Translations under genes and position numbers: made by a program
The notes under the pieces: model-generated
Seen by the model: the letters and a program-made list of their open reading frames with translations, nothing else
The model's database searches: none
Told to the model about the DNA's origin: nothing
NCBI GenBank assembly: GCA_900538575.1
Contig: UPZA01000007.1
Coordinates: forward strand, 1 to 64,000
Reading direction: 5' to 3'
DNA: 64,000 nt
Source of the DNA: an uncultured Ruminococcus sp.
GTDB taxonomy: Bacteria; Bacillota; Clostridia; Oscillospirales; Ruminococcaceae
Part shown: positions 26,014 to 34,600 of the stretch, one piece after another
How positions within the stretch are numbered: the first letter of the stretch is position 1
Layout of the letters: each line of letters opens with the position of its first letter

Positions 26014-27564
26014 TTATTTTCTCCCTGATAAAAATTTTATAAGTTCTCTAATTATAGGCGCTTCTATGCTTTTCATTTCAATTAAATTATTTATAATACT
26101 TTTTTTTGTTTTTTCATTAGGTAATATTTTATATTTTATAATTAAATTTTTAATTATCTCTGATTTTTCTAATAATACATTAAAGACTTTGGTTAATTCT
26201 TTATATTCTTTATTTGTCAAATAATTTCTTTCATACAAAAATTTTAACCTATCAACCATAATTAATTTATGCTCATATAGTATATATGATATTCTATAAT
26301 CAAATATAAAATCATCAGTATATTCAGATGAATAATAATCATATAAACTTATACCAAAACATTTTTCAGTTTTAAAATGTGATAAGGCTCTGTATTTATA
26401 TGAAGAGTTTTCAGAATTTATATATTCTTTTAAATAATCAATCAATAATTTAGGATCAAAACTATCAGAAAAATAATCCATATAATATTGTATACCTTTG
26501 GAATGCTGCATTACCTTGTTTATATCCTCTGAAATAGCCTTTTTAAAATTTTTATATTCTAGTTCAGAAACAATCAACATTCCTTGGCTATCATACCCCA
26601 TTATATTAAATATTTCTCTATCATCATCATACCCATATATAAGATTAGAATGGTAATATTTATAACTGTTATAAGCCTTTCTATTTTTTATGTAAAATTC
26701 ATTTATATACACATCTAAATAAATTCCATTGGATAAATACGTTTTTACTAGCTTAGAAAAGTCAATTTTTAATGTAAATAGAACATTATAGTTTAATTCA
26801 TATAGTTTTAAAAAAGGATTATTATAATTTTTATTATTTCTCTTTTCAATCGGCATAAAATAATCAAGTGGCTTATCATTTAATATTCGTGGACCATATT
26901 CAAGCTGTATAAAGTTTGAATAAAGCCAATTTACATATGCATTTTCATCAAAGTCCAAATAAAGTCCTATTGTTATTTTATTTTCGGCTATTTCAGTTGA
27001 ATATTCTTTATATGTGTTTTGATATTCAACACGTAACGTCAATTTTTTCTTATCGACAAAAGCGCTAAGACAATATTCATTATCTGAAATACTTTCATCA
27101 TTTATTTCCGACCAATTACTGCTCTGTTTAATAGTTATGCCGGTTTTTTTGTAGCAGCCAATAAAATTATCATATTCCGTGTGCTTACTTTTTATTAAAT
27201 TCTTAGGAATTTGTTCAGATATAAATATACCTATCAAAGACCAGGGCGAATAATAGCAATGTTTTTTAACCTTAAATGAAATTTTACAATTATCAGAACT
27301 GCAAACCGCATACATTCTGCATTTGATATTATTTTTATTTGGATTAGTATAAAAATTAAAATAATTAGCGCCAGTTTTTTTATATTCAATAGCGTTTGAT
27401 TCAAACTTTAAATCTTCTTTCTGCCCCAAAAATTCAAAATCACATATTTCTGCTATATTTTCACTATAATACTTTTGTGCTGTCATAATAGCTTGATAGT
27501 ATGAAATATCGCTATAACTTTTCATTTTAGGATTAATATTTAAATCTAATTTTATATTGCTCAT
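26014..27564 (-). CDS. BtrH-like protein, long form
   Basis: The start is ATG 27564 behind GGAAGGG; an ATG 18 nt upstream overlaps the exporter gene and is less likely. The 516-residue protein has an N-terminal half of about 230 residues with beta-rich character and no recognised family. From about residue 280 it has the BtrH-like pattern INEFYIKNRKAYNSYKYYHS then NLIYGYDDDREIFNIMGYD. The fused N-terminal domain could bind the peptide or a sugar-like ligand, but this is speculation. It sits between exporter and ACP in one operon. Confidence 0.6.
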   Translation of the reverse strand: MSNIKLDLNINPKMKSYSDISYYQAIMTAQKYYSENIAEICDFEFLGQKEDLKFESNAIEYKKTGANYFNFYTNPNKNNIKCRMYAVCSSDNCKISFKVKKHCYYSPWSLIGIFISEQIPKNLIKSKHTEYDNFIGCYKKTGITIKQSSNWSEINDESISDNEYCLSAFVDKKKLTLRVEYQNTYKEYSTEIAENKITIGLYLDFDENAYVNWLYSNFIQLEYGPRILNDKPLDYFMPIEKRNNKNYNNPFLKLYELNYNVLFTLKIDFSKLVKTYLSNGIYLDVYINEFYIKNRKAYNSYKYYHSNLIYGYDDDREIFNIMGYDSQGMLIVSELEYKNFKKAISEDINKVMQHSKGIQYYMDYFSDSFDPKLLIDYLKEYINSENSSYKYRALSHFKTEKCFGISLYDYYSSEYTDDFIFDYRISYILYEHKLIMVDRLKFLYERNYLTNKEYKELTKVFNVLLEKSEIIKNLIIKYKILPNEKTKKSIINNLIEMKSIEAPIIRELIKFLSGRK

Positions 27565-27578
27565 TATATTACCCTTCC

Positions 27579-29372
27579 TCAATTAACTCCATACATTGAA
27601 GCCTGCAGTGAAAACATTTTATAATATTCACCCTTATTAGTCATTAATTGCTGATGATTTCCACATTCTACTATTCTTCCATTTTCAAGAAAATAAATAT
27701 AATCGGCATTTTTAACCGAGGATAACCTATGTGAAATTAAAATAACAGTCTTTCCTAATGCTGCTTTATTTAAATTTTGGAACATTTCCTCCTCGCTTTT
27801 CGGATCCAAGGACGCTGTAGGTTCATCCATTATTATAACACCGCAGTCCTTTGCAAAAACTCTTGAAACCGCTAACTTCTGTGCCTGCCCTCCGGAAAAT
27901 ATAATTCCGTTATCATCATATTCTTTAAGTAAACATGCATTAATGTTATTTAATTCTTTATATATTCGGTTATAAATACCGCTTTTTTTTAAAGCCGTAT
28001 CAACAATTGATTTATCTTCTGATCTGTAATTACCCATCATCACATTTTCAGCCACACTCAAGGAGTATAATTGAAAATCCTGAAATATAACTCCAAATCT
28101 ACTTTGCAGAGAATTTAAAGAATACTTTTCTTCCGGGATACCATCAAAATAAATTTTTCCGCTTTCAGGTAAATATAATCTCATAAGTAATTTTACTAAT
28201 GTTGTTTTACCAGATCCATTTGCACCAACAATTGCAATTTTATTACCAGATTTTATATTTAAATTAATGTTATTTAAAATTAATTGATGAGTTTCAGGAT
28301 ATTTAAACTTAAGCTTTTCTACCATTAAACTATTTATATTTTTACCTGCCTCAAATCCTGTTTTATTATATTTTATCCTAGGCTTTTTATTTATAAATTC
28401 CTTATATAATCCAATAAAGTATTCATGTTCTTGCATTTGTCCTACAGCTTCAATAATATTTTTAACAGAATTTTTTAAAGATGATATAACCGATATTGAA
28501 GCGCTTACAGTACCAACGGAATATTTTTTTGTTATAATAGCTTTAGAAGCAACATAAAACAATGGAATCCAAGTACCTGTCAACGTTTCAATTAATAATA
28601 AAAAAGTATAAAAAATAGATAATTTTTTACCATATGTATTAATAATTTTAATATATTCATCTGCAAATAATTTATATTTATTTTTAAGCAAATCGGCTAA
28701 TCCGGTCAATCTTATATCCTTAGCCATTTGAGGAGAATAAAAAACGCTAGTTGGATACTCCAATTTTCTTTTTATTTCAACACTATTTTTCTCAAATTCA
28801 AATTTTAACTTTGAATAAACTTTATTTACTGTTATTGATATTATTATATAAATTAAAGAAAAAATCAGTAAAACTGGCTCAAAAGTTATTGCAGATACAA
28901 CTACAGCAACGCATGACGCAGCAGCATTTATCAGCATAAAAAAACTATTTAGAATCTGTATATATTTTTCATCGCAATTTTCACTAATCCATATTTGGTT
29001 ATTATAAAATTTTGGATTATCATACGATTCAAGATCAACATTGGATAACTTTTCATATACTTTTTCTTTAATTTTGCTTTTTATAAATGCGTTTGAATAT
29101 ATTGAATAATGATCATTGTACCAATGCATATACGCTATATTAGAACCCATAGTTATAAAAAGTAAAATTATTAAAAATACAAGAAAACTAAAATTTGAAT
29201 TTCTATCTGCTAAAGTATCAAATATTGCCTTATCAAGAAATATTTCAGCAACCACCAAATTAATTAAATTAAATATTATTTTAAATATTTCAGCAACATA
29301 TCTTAACCGTGAAATACTATATATTTCTTTTAATATGCTTTTACGGCTTTCTAATAGTTTTATAAATTTCAT
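27579..29372 (-). CDS. ABC exporter (TMD-NBD fusion) 2
   Basis: The 597-residue half-transporter has six predicted membrane helices (about residues 15-320) and a nucleotide-binding domain with Walker A VGANGSGKTTLVKLLMRLY, signature FSGGQAQKLAVSRVF, Walker B GVIIMDEPTASLD and the H-loop ISHRLSS. No N-terminal C39 peptidase is present, so leader cleavage needs another protease. It lies 7 nt after a paralogue, and the two probably form a heterodimer exporting the mature peptide. Confidence 0.92.
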   Translation of the reverse strand: MKFIKLLESRKSILKEIYSISRLRYVAEIFKIIFNLINLVVAEIFLDKAIFDTLADRNSNFSFLVFLIILLFITMGSNIAYMHWYNDHYSIYSNAFIKSKIKEKVYEKLSNVDLESYDNPKFYNNQIWISENCDEKYIQILNSFFMLINAAASCVAVVVSAITFEPVLLIFSLIYIIISITVNKVYSKLKFEFEKNSVEIKRKLEYPTSVFYSPQMAKDIRLTGLADLLKNKYKLFADEYIKIINTYGKKLSIFYTFLLLIETLTGTWIPLFYVASKAIITKKYSVGTVSASISVISSLKNSVKNIIEAVGQMQEHEYFIGLYKEFINKKPRIKYNKTGFEAGKNINSLMVEKLKFKYPETHQLILNNINLNIKSGNKIAIVGANGSGKTTLVKLLMRLYLPESGKIYFDGIPEEKYSLNSLQSRFGVIFQDFQLYSLSVAENVMMGNYRSEDKSIVDTALKKSGIYNRIYKELNNINACLLKEYDDNGIIFSGGQAQKLAVSRVFAKDCGVIIMDEPTASLDPKSEEEMFQNLNKAALGKTVILISHRLSSVKNADYIYFLENGRIVECGNHQQLMTNKGEYYKMFSLQASMYGVN

Positions 29373-29379
29373 GTAATAA

Positions 29380-31161
29380 TCACCTATATTTATCTGCCTG
29401 AATATTATACATTTCAGCGTATTTACCGTTCAAGCAAATCAATTCATCATGAGTTCCCTCTTCCAATATCTTTCCATTTTCCAAATAAATAATCCGGTCA
29501 AAATCACGCGTAGAAGATAATCTATGCGATATCATTATAACTGTTTTATCTCCGCAGACTTTCATCATTTGAGAATGCATTTTATAATCACTTAAAGGGT
29601 CAAGTGCTGAAGAAGGTTCATCGAGTATTATTACTCCATATTCTTTGGCATAAACACGAGCTAACGCCAGCTTTTGCGCTTGACCTCCTGATAGTATTAT
29701 TCCATTCTTATCATATTCCTTTAAAACATTGGAATATATGCCTAATTCTTCTTTTGAAATTTTTTCATATAGATTACTCTTTTTTAATGAATCTATAATT
29801 CTGTCATCAATTATATCCGAGTCAAGTTCCATTGTAATATTTTCCTTGACGTTCATGGCATACAACTGAAAATCCTGAAACATAATGCCAAACTGACTTC
29901 TTAAGGATTTCAATTCATAATTTGATGCATTTATATTATTAATCAACACTCTGCCATTATCAGGGTTATATAATCTCATGATTAATTTAATTAACGTTGT
30001 TTTACCAGCCCCATTATAACCAACTATCGCAATCTTTTCTCCCTTTTTAATGTTTAAATTAATATTTTTTATGGTATAATAATCATTGCCGGGATATTTA
30101 AAGCTTATATTCTCTAATCTAATAGATTTTGCTTTTTTATCTGCTTTAATACCATTTTCATTTTTATCAATATCAATCTTCATATTAAGAAAATCCTGAT
30201 AATTTTTAATATATCTATTGTTTTTGCTCAAAGAATTGAATATACCTGCTATTGTATTTATTCTCATACTCACCTGCCAGATACTATTTGTAAGAGTTAT
30301 CACAAGTCCGGCATCAAGGGTTTTTGACACAATTGCCTTATAACCAACATAAATCATAGCAAAAACATGTGAAAATAATATTGTTAACAGTTCCACAGAA
30401 GTTAGCATAAACGCAATTTTTTTATTATATTTATTATAGTTGAAAAGTTTTATATTGTAAGCGCTTTTAAAAATCTTATCTATTATTACATTTTTTAAAT
30501 TTTTATATAGTCTAATTTCTTTGGCTGAAGGCACTGATGTAAAAACTTTATTTACATAATTAAGTTTACGGTCGCATGGAATTATATTTTGTTCACAATC
30601 ATAGTAGCTTTTATTAATTCTTTTGTTATATAATAAAGATATAATACTTGGAAAAACCGTACAGATAATAATAACAGGTTCAAAACTAATTATTATTCCC
30701 ATTACCGCTGCTACCATCATTACAGAGTTTATCCAATCGAAAATTATATCGAGAGTTTCAATTGCACGACTGCTGATATCATTCGTTACCCAAACATAAT
30801 TGTTATAGAATTCTGTATCATCATACCTAATTAAATCAACATTTTCCGCCTTATCGAATAGCTTGAGTTTAAATGATCTTTCTATTTTTATATTTGATTT
30901 TGGAATATATACTGATTTATACCATGAATTGAATGTTTCTATAACTGCTCTAAGTAAAATCATAATAACGCATCCGATAAACAATGTTTCTATGCTATAA
31001 TTATTTGAGACTGCGCTTACGATAAAAGGCAAAAACAGAACATTAAGAATTAAATCGTTAATAACTGTAAAGACAGTCGACAAAGCATTCAATGGTATTC
31101 TAGATTTGTCAAAACTATTTAATTCTTTTATGATTTCAAAACTGGTTTTAATTTTTCTCAT
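29380..31161 (-). CDS. ABC exporter (TMD-NBD fusion) 1
   Basis: The 593-residue half-transporter is built like its neighbour: membrane domain first, then Walker A VGYNGAGKTTLIKLIMRLY, signature LSGGQAQKLALARVY and Walker B GVIILDEPSSALD. Both have complete catalytic glutamates. It overlaps the protease-like gene upstream by 14 nt. No peptidase domain is seen. Confidence 0.92.
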   Translation of the reverse strand: MRKIKTSFEIIKELNSFDKSRIPLNALSTVFTVINDLILNVLFLPFIVSAVSNNYSIETLFIGCVIMILLRAVIETFNSWYKSVYIPKSNIKIERSFKLKLFDKAENVDLIRYDDTEFYNNYVWVTNDISSRAIETLDIIFDWINSVMMVAAVMGIIISFEPVIIICTVFPSIISLLYNKRINKSYYDCEQNIIPCDRKLNYVNKVFTSVPSAKEIRLYKNLKNVIIDKIFKSAYNIKLFNYNKYNKKIAFMLTSVELLTILFSHVFAMIYVGYKAIVSKTLDAGLVITLTNSIWQVSMRINTIAGIFNSLSKNNRYIKNYQDFLNMKIDIDKNENGIKADKKAKSIRLENISFKYPGNDYYTIKNINLNIKKGEKIAIVGYNGAGKTTLIKLIMRLYNPDNGRVLINNINASNYELKSLRSQFGIMFQDFQLYAMNVKENITMELDSDIIDDRIIDSLKKSNLYEKISKEELGIYSNVLKEYDKNGIILSGGQAQKLALARVYAKEYGVIILDEPSSALDPLSDYKMHSQMMKVCGDKTVIMISHRLSSTRDFDRIIYLENGKILEEGTHDELICLNGKYAEMYNIQADKYR

Positions 31162-32206
31162 TTTCCACTCCGAAATTCCAAAAAACTTTATTGTTGCTGG
31201 TACAATTCAATTCAGAATAATTTGTTTCATTTGGAACTAAAACAATATTATTTTTGCTTAAATTATTATCCATTCCAAAATACGTATTTATTACAGTTTC
31301 AAATTTATAAAGTTTCTTTATATTTGCTTTAATATAAGATTTAAAATCCAGCTTAGCTCCTTGATGGCATGCTTCATTATTAGCTTTTATAAATTTAGAA
31401 TTTATAATAGATGTTTTTAATTCCTCTAAAGAAATCGGCACATCATTAATATCTTTAACGTAAAGGTTATAACATGGGTCAAGCATAATCCACTTTCTCA
31501 TATTTCTGTCATAGCATACTGTTACAACATGAGAATCTGAATATTTTATTTCAGATTGAGAACATATGATATAATGAGCTTTCATTCCCATGCTTAAAAG
31601 AATTTCACAGAGAAGAATAGCCAAACAACGGCAATTCAAAGAATTATTGTTTTTTTCTGCAAATTTCATAATAGATAAACAATCACGTTTAATAGGATTT
31701 TGTAATTGACCTCTATGTTTATAAATATGATGGATCAAAAACATAATTTTTGTCATTTTATCAAAATCCGTATTATTGTTTAATAAAATTTCTTTTATTA
31801 CTGGCAAACGATCATAAATTTTATTGCAGTAAATAGAATCAATATTATACTGATAAGGAATTTTTTTATTTGAAGATCTATAAATATTGCTATCTATCAA
31901 TAACTTAAAACGGTCTTGTTTTACACATTGACATAGATATTGTTTTTTTGTTATAAAGTAAATATTATATTTTTCTTTACTATCGTTCTTTTTATATGTC
32001 TTTAAACAATTTAAATTAAACGTATGTACACTATAAACACAATCTAAGTAAAAGAATTTTATAATATAATTATTAATTTTACTTCGTGGAGATAAAAAAT
32101 TATAATTATCATCAGAAGGCGATGTTATATAAACGTCATCTTTTTGGTAGGAAAACTTAATATATAAATCTCTGTTAATCTCAGGTATACAAATATACTT
32201 TGACAT
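31148..32206 (-). CDS. Transglutaminase-like cysteine protein
   Basis: The 352-residue protein has a transglutaminase/protease-type triad: Cys194 in LNCRCLAILLCEILLSMG, His226 in SDSHVVTVCYD and Asp243 in WIMLDPCYNLYV. The first 140 residues match nothing I know. Such domains cleave or cross-link amide bonds; in lasso peptide systems a related domain removes the leader. Here it could cut the short Lys-rich leader or form an amide link. It lies 5 nt downstream of the subtilase gene. Confidence 0.7.
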   Translation of the reverse strand: MSKYICIPEINRDLYIKFSYQKDDVYITSPSDDNYNFLSPRSKINNYIIKFFYLDCVYSVHTFNLNCLKTYKKNDSKEKYNIYFITKKQYLCQCVKQDRFKLLIDSNIYRSSNKKIPYQYNIDSIYCNKIYDRLPVIKEILLNNNTDFDKMTKIMFLIHHIYKHRGQLQNPIKRDCLSIMKFAEKNNNSLNCRCLAILLCEILLSMGMKAHYIICSQSEIKYSDSHVVTVCYDRNMRKWIMLDPCYNLYVKDINDVPISLEELKTSIINSKFIKANNEACHQGAKLDFKSYIKANIKKLYKFETVINTYFGMDNNLSKNNIVLVPNETNYSELNCTSNNKVFWNFGVENEKN

Positions 32207-32211
32207 ATAAA

Positions 32212-33999
32212 TTACTCCTCATCTGTAAAAAAGCTTATAATTTCCTCCTTTAATTTATTAAAATCGTTATTATTTCCTAAAATAAAACACGGCTTTTTAA
32301 TATTTTTATTATAATAAGCTTGACGTTCTTTTAATTCCTTATCTTCAAGTTTGTAATCATCAGCTCCTGCAACAGTCCAATCTAACCTTCTTTTAATCGG
32401 GAACAATGATAATGCAATAACTTTAGTTTGAATATAACCTTCAAGGTAGTTTATAGTATTATTTATATATTCACATTCATCATATGGATTAATTGATAGT
32501 ATAACAGCATCAGGCTCAGTACCCAGCATAAATTCATGCTGAGCTAATGGATATACCCCAATATTACCCATATTATAAGGAATTGTTTGAGATTGAGATC
32601 CTATAAAAATTATATCCTTATTCTTCATGTCAATTTTATGCATTAGATAATTAACCGTCAAAACTGCATCTTGCCCAGATATCATTACATTAGATTCATA
32701 TCCCATCGGAAATACTTCATCAGCTCCGGTTAACAATGCAGACGGCTCTGTTCCTAAAGCCCCCGTATTATATCCAATATTTTGAAATGCACGTCTTAAT
32801 TCAAGCTGTAATGTATTTTTCCCTTGTTTAGAGGAAGTACCGCAAACGCAGAGAACTGGAGCCGATATTCCGTAAAGCTTACCCAGTTGGTTTTCAGGAA
32901 CATTTTGCTTTGCTATAAAAGGGAATTTACAACATAAGCTATTATTTTCAAATTTAGAAGTTAAATCCTTATATTTATCAAGATTATCAAATGAATATAC
33001 ATTCTTTTTATAATCAAGACACTTTGTTAACATTTCTCTTATTATATCACGATTTAACACTGCAGATATTTTTCCTGTATGACCTAAAATCAATGTATCA
33101 AAATCTGAATTCCAATCAATAAGTTTATCAGATTTTATAATATACTCTGTATCATTATTTAGTAAATCTCCTGTTTTTAATCCGTTATGTCTTAGAATGG
33201 GCGATTCATATATCCCACATATTTCAAAAGGAACCAAATCTATAAATTTAAATAAACTATGAATTTCTTTATTGAAAGGATATACTATAGCCTTTTTTAT
33301 ATTAAGTTCATTTATACATTCTACCGGAGCCTTTGTATTATAAACTTTAACAGCATTTTCTTTAAGATAGGATAAAACCATATCAAACTCATTAATATTA
33401 TTAATTATACATTTTGCTACAACAGCAGTAATGTACGGCGCAGCAAAGCTAGATCCTGCAACATACCTATATTCATTTTCCTTCCATGGAAGCTTTTGAA
33501 GAGACCCCACTCCCAATATATTGACCGGACTGTTGTTTAAATATATATAATTCATACCATTTGAGCACTGTTCACTCCAATCTACGCCAATTACATTATC
33601 AAAAGCTGCCGGATAAGAAATACGCCCTTCATTATCGAAAGAAGAAACTATAATAACATTCTTTTTTTTAAATTTTTCACAAACATTATATAGTTCTGAA
33701 AGACAATCACAAAATACTATTCCACTGCTTAAATGAATAATATTAACATCATATTTAACATAAATCTCATTTAATACGCTTATAAGTTCTTTAGGAGTCA
33801 ATTCCCTATCTTCATAGAATAATTTAAAAATAAAAAGATTTGCATCTGGTACAAACTTATGTATAATTGATGCGACTGCAGTTCCATGCCCAATTTCGTC
33901 ATTCGTTTCCATGGTACATTCAATTATAGAAGCATCTTTAAATTCATTATAACATTTATTAATGCCGCTGTCTATAATTGCAATAGATATTTTATTCAT
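32212..33999 (-). CDS. Subtilase fused to a P-loop (DUF1611-like) domain
   Basis: The 595-residue protein has two parts. Residues 1-240 form an S8 subtilisin domain with Asp10 (IAIIDSGIN), His38 (IGHGTAVAS), oxyanion Asn123 (SSFDNEG) and Ser184 (AGSSFAAPYI), but no signal peptide or propeptide, so it is cytoplasmic. Residues about 250-595 carry a P-loop-like GTSSKQGKNT (387-396) and continue as a DUF1611-like ATPase domain (GADEVFPMGYES, SQSQTIPYN). It probably processes the precursor leader. The ATPase half might drive peptide handling or ligation. The fusion is striking; both halves look intact. Confidence 0.75.
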   Translation of the reverse strand: MNKISIAIIDSGINKCYNEFKDASIIECTMETNDEIGHGTAVASIIHKFVPDANLFIFKLFYEDRELTPKELISVLNEIYVKYDVNIIHLSSGIVFCDCLSELYNVCEKFKKKNVIIVSSFDNEGRISYPAAFDNVIGVDWSEQCSNGMNYIYLNNSPVNILGVGSLQKLPWKENEYRYVAGSSFAAPYITAVVAKCIINNINEFDMVLSYLKENAVKVYNTKAPVECINELNIKKAIVYPFNKEIHSLFKFIDLVPFEICGIYESPILRHNGLKTGDLLNNDTEYIIKSDKLIDWNSDFDTLILGHTGKISAVLNRDIIREMLTKCLDYKKNVYSFDNLDKYKDLTSKFENNSLCCKFPFIAKQNVPENQLGKLYGISAPVLCVCGTSSKQGKNTLQLELRRAFQNIGYNTGALGTEPSALLTGADEVFPMGYESNVMISGQDAVLTVNYLMHKIDMKNKDIIFIGSQSQTIPYNMGNIGVYPLAQHEFMLGTEPDAVILSINPYDECEYINNTINYLEGYIQTKVIALSLFPIKRRLDWTVAGADDYKLEDKELKERQAYYNKNIKKPCFILGNNNDFNKLKEEIISFFTDEE

Positions 34000-34025
34000 A
34001 ATTTATCATATCCAATCAATTATTT

Positions 34026-34080
34026 AAAATATATAAAAGCTTGCCAAAATAAATATTTTGGCAAAACTTTTATATATTTT
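34026..34080 (-). promoter_or_regulatory. Long hairpin after the precursor genes
   Basis: Bases 34026-34051 and 34054-34080 form an almost perfect stem of about 25 bp (core TTGCCAAAATA/TATTTTGGCAA, arms AAAATATATAAAAG). It separates the tiny precursor genes from the long enzyme genes. Such a stem can partly terminate or protect the upstream mRNA, giving more precursor than enzyme. Confidence 0.65.
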
Positions 34081-34084
34081 ATTA

Positions 34085-34168
34085 TCAACAACAAGCTATA
34101 AAACCATTCTTTTCTCCATAAAGAACAACGTTCTTTTTAGATTTTGCCTTTTTAGTAAGCTTTTTCAT
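34085..34168 (-). CDS. RiPP precursor peptide B (27 aa)
   Basis: ATG 34168 lies 8 nt behind GGAGGTGAG, the best ribosome site of the cluster. The peptide has a basic leader, MKKLTKKAKSKK, and the core-like end NVVLYGEKNGFIACC. It aligns with peptide A over its whole length; VLYGEKNG and the Cys-Cys pair are identical. Two tandem paralogues with strong ribosome sites, placed between radical SAM/ACP genes and protease/exporter genes, are strong evidence for precursor peptides. The modified residues are unknown; the Cys pair, Tyr and Lys are candidates. Confidence 0.85.
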   Translation of the reverse strand: MKKLTKKAKSKKNVVLYGEKNGFIACC

Positions 34169-34199
34169 TTACTCACCTCCTATTAACATTATGATGTAC

Positions 34200-34289
34200 T
34201 CATGAATTACAACACTTAAATGCACCGTTTTTTTCTCCGTAAAGGACAATGATTTTTTTGAATTTAGACTTTTTGATCAACTTTTTCAT
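34200..34289 (-). CDS. RiPP precursor peptide A (29 aa)
   Basis: ATG 34289 follows AGGAGGTGAG. The leader part is MKKLIKKSKFKK and the core-like part IIVLYGEKNGAFKCCNS. Compared with peptide B, changes fall in the Lys-rich leader and between NG and CC, while VLYGEKNG is invariant. Mutations between the copies are partly synonymous at the DNA level (GAGAAAAAAAAC versus GAGAAAAGAATG), which suggests selection on the protein. It is the first of the two genes and begins 83 nt after the ACP stop. Confidence 0.85.
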   Translation of the reverse strand: MKKLIKKSKFKKIIVLYGEKNGAFKCCNS

Positions 34290-34372
34290 TTAACTCACCT
34301 CCTTTCAAAATTTATTTTAGCCTTTAGCAAAATACTGTAAACTACTTTTTAGAGCCTTTAAAATACTATATA

Positions 34373-34600
34373 TTATATTGATATATTTTCTTCGATCATT
34401 TTGTAAAAAGAATTAAATGTCTGCAATCTTCCTGCCAACATATAACTTTCATCTACAGAAAAAGTAAACTTCGATTCTATTGCAACTATTAAAGTTACAA
34501 ATTGTATTGAATCTAGCAAAAGGTCATCGTCATATTCGTCTTCATCTATAAATATTCCATTACACTCGAATATATCTTTAAGTTTTTGAAAATTATCCAT
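34373..34600 (-). CDS. Acyl-carrier-like protein 1
   Basis: The 75-residue acidic protein has LLLDSIQFVTLIVAIESKF; Ser31 in DSIQFV is at the expected phosphopantetheine position, the same number as in the second carrier. Start ATG 34600 is chosen because GGTGAT precedes it; it overlaps the radical SAM gene by 8 nt. I recall ACP-related proteins described together with clostridial radical SAM peptide maturases, which this resembles. It would carry a thioester-bound group used on the peptide. Confidence 0.78.
   Translation of the reverse strand: MDNFQKLKDIFECNGIFIDEDEYDDDLLLDSIQFVTLIVAIESKFTFSVDESYMLAGRLQTFNSFYKMIEENISI

Noticed and set aside
27579..31161. The two ABC proteins as a stand-alone multidrug exporter
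   Set aside because: Overlap with the protease gene, the same base composition and the position inside the operon tie them to the peptide pathway.
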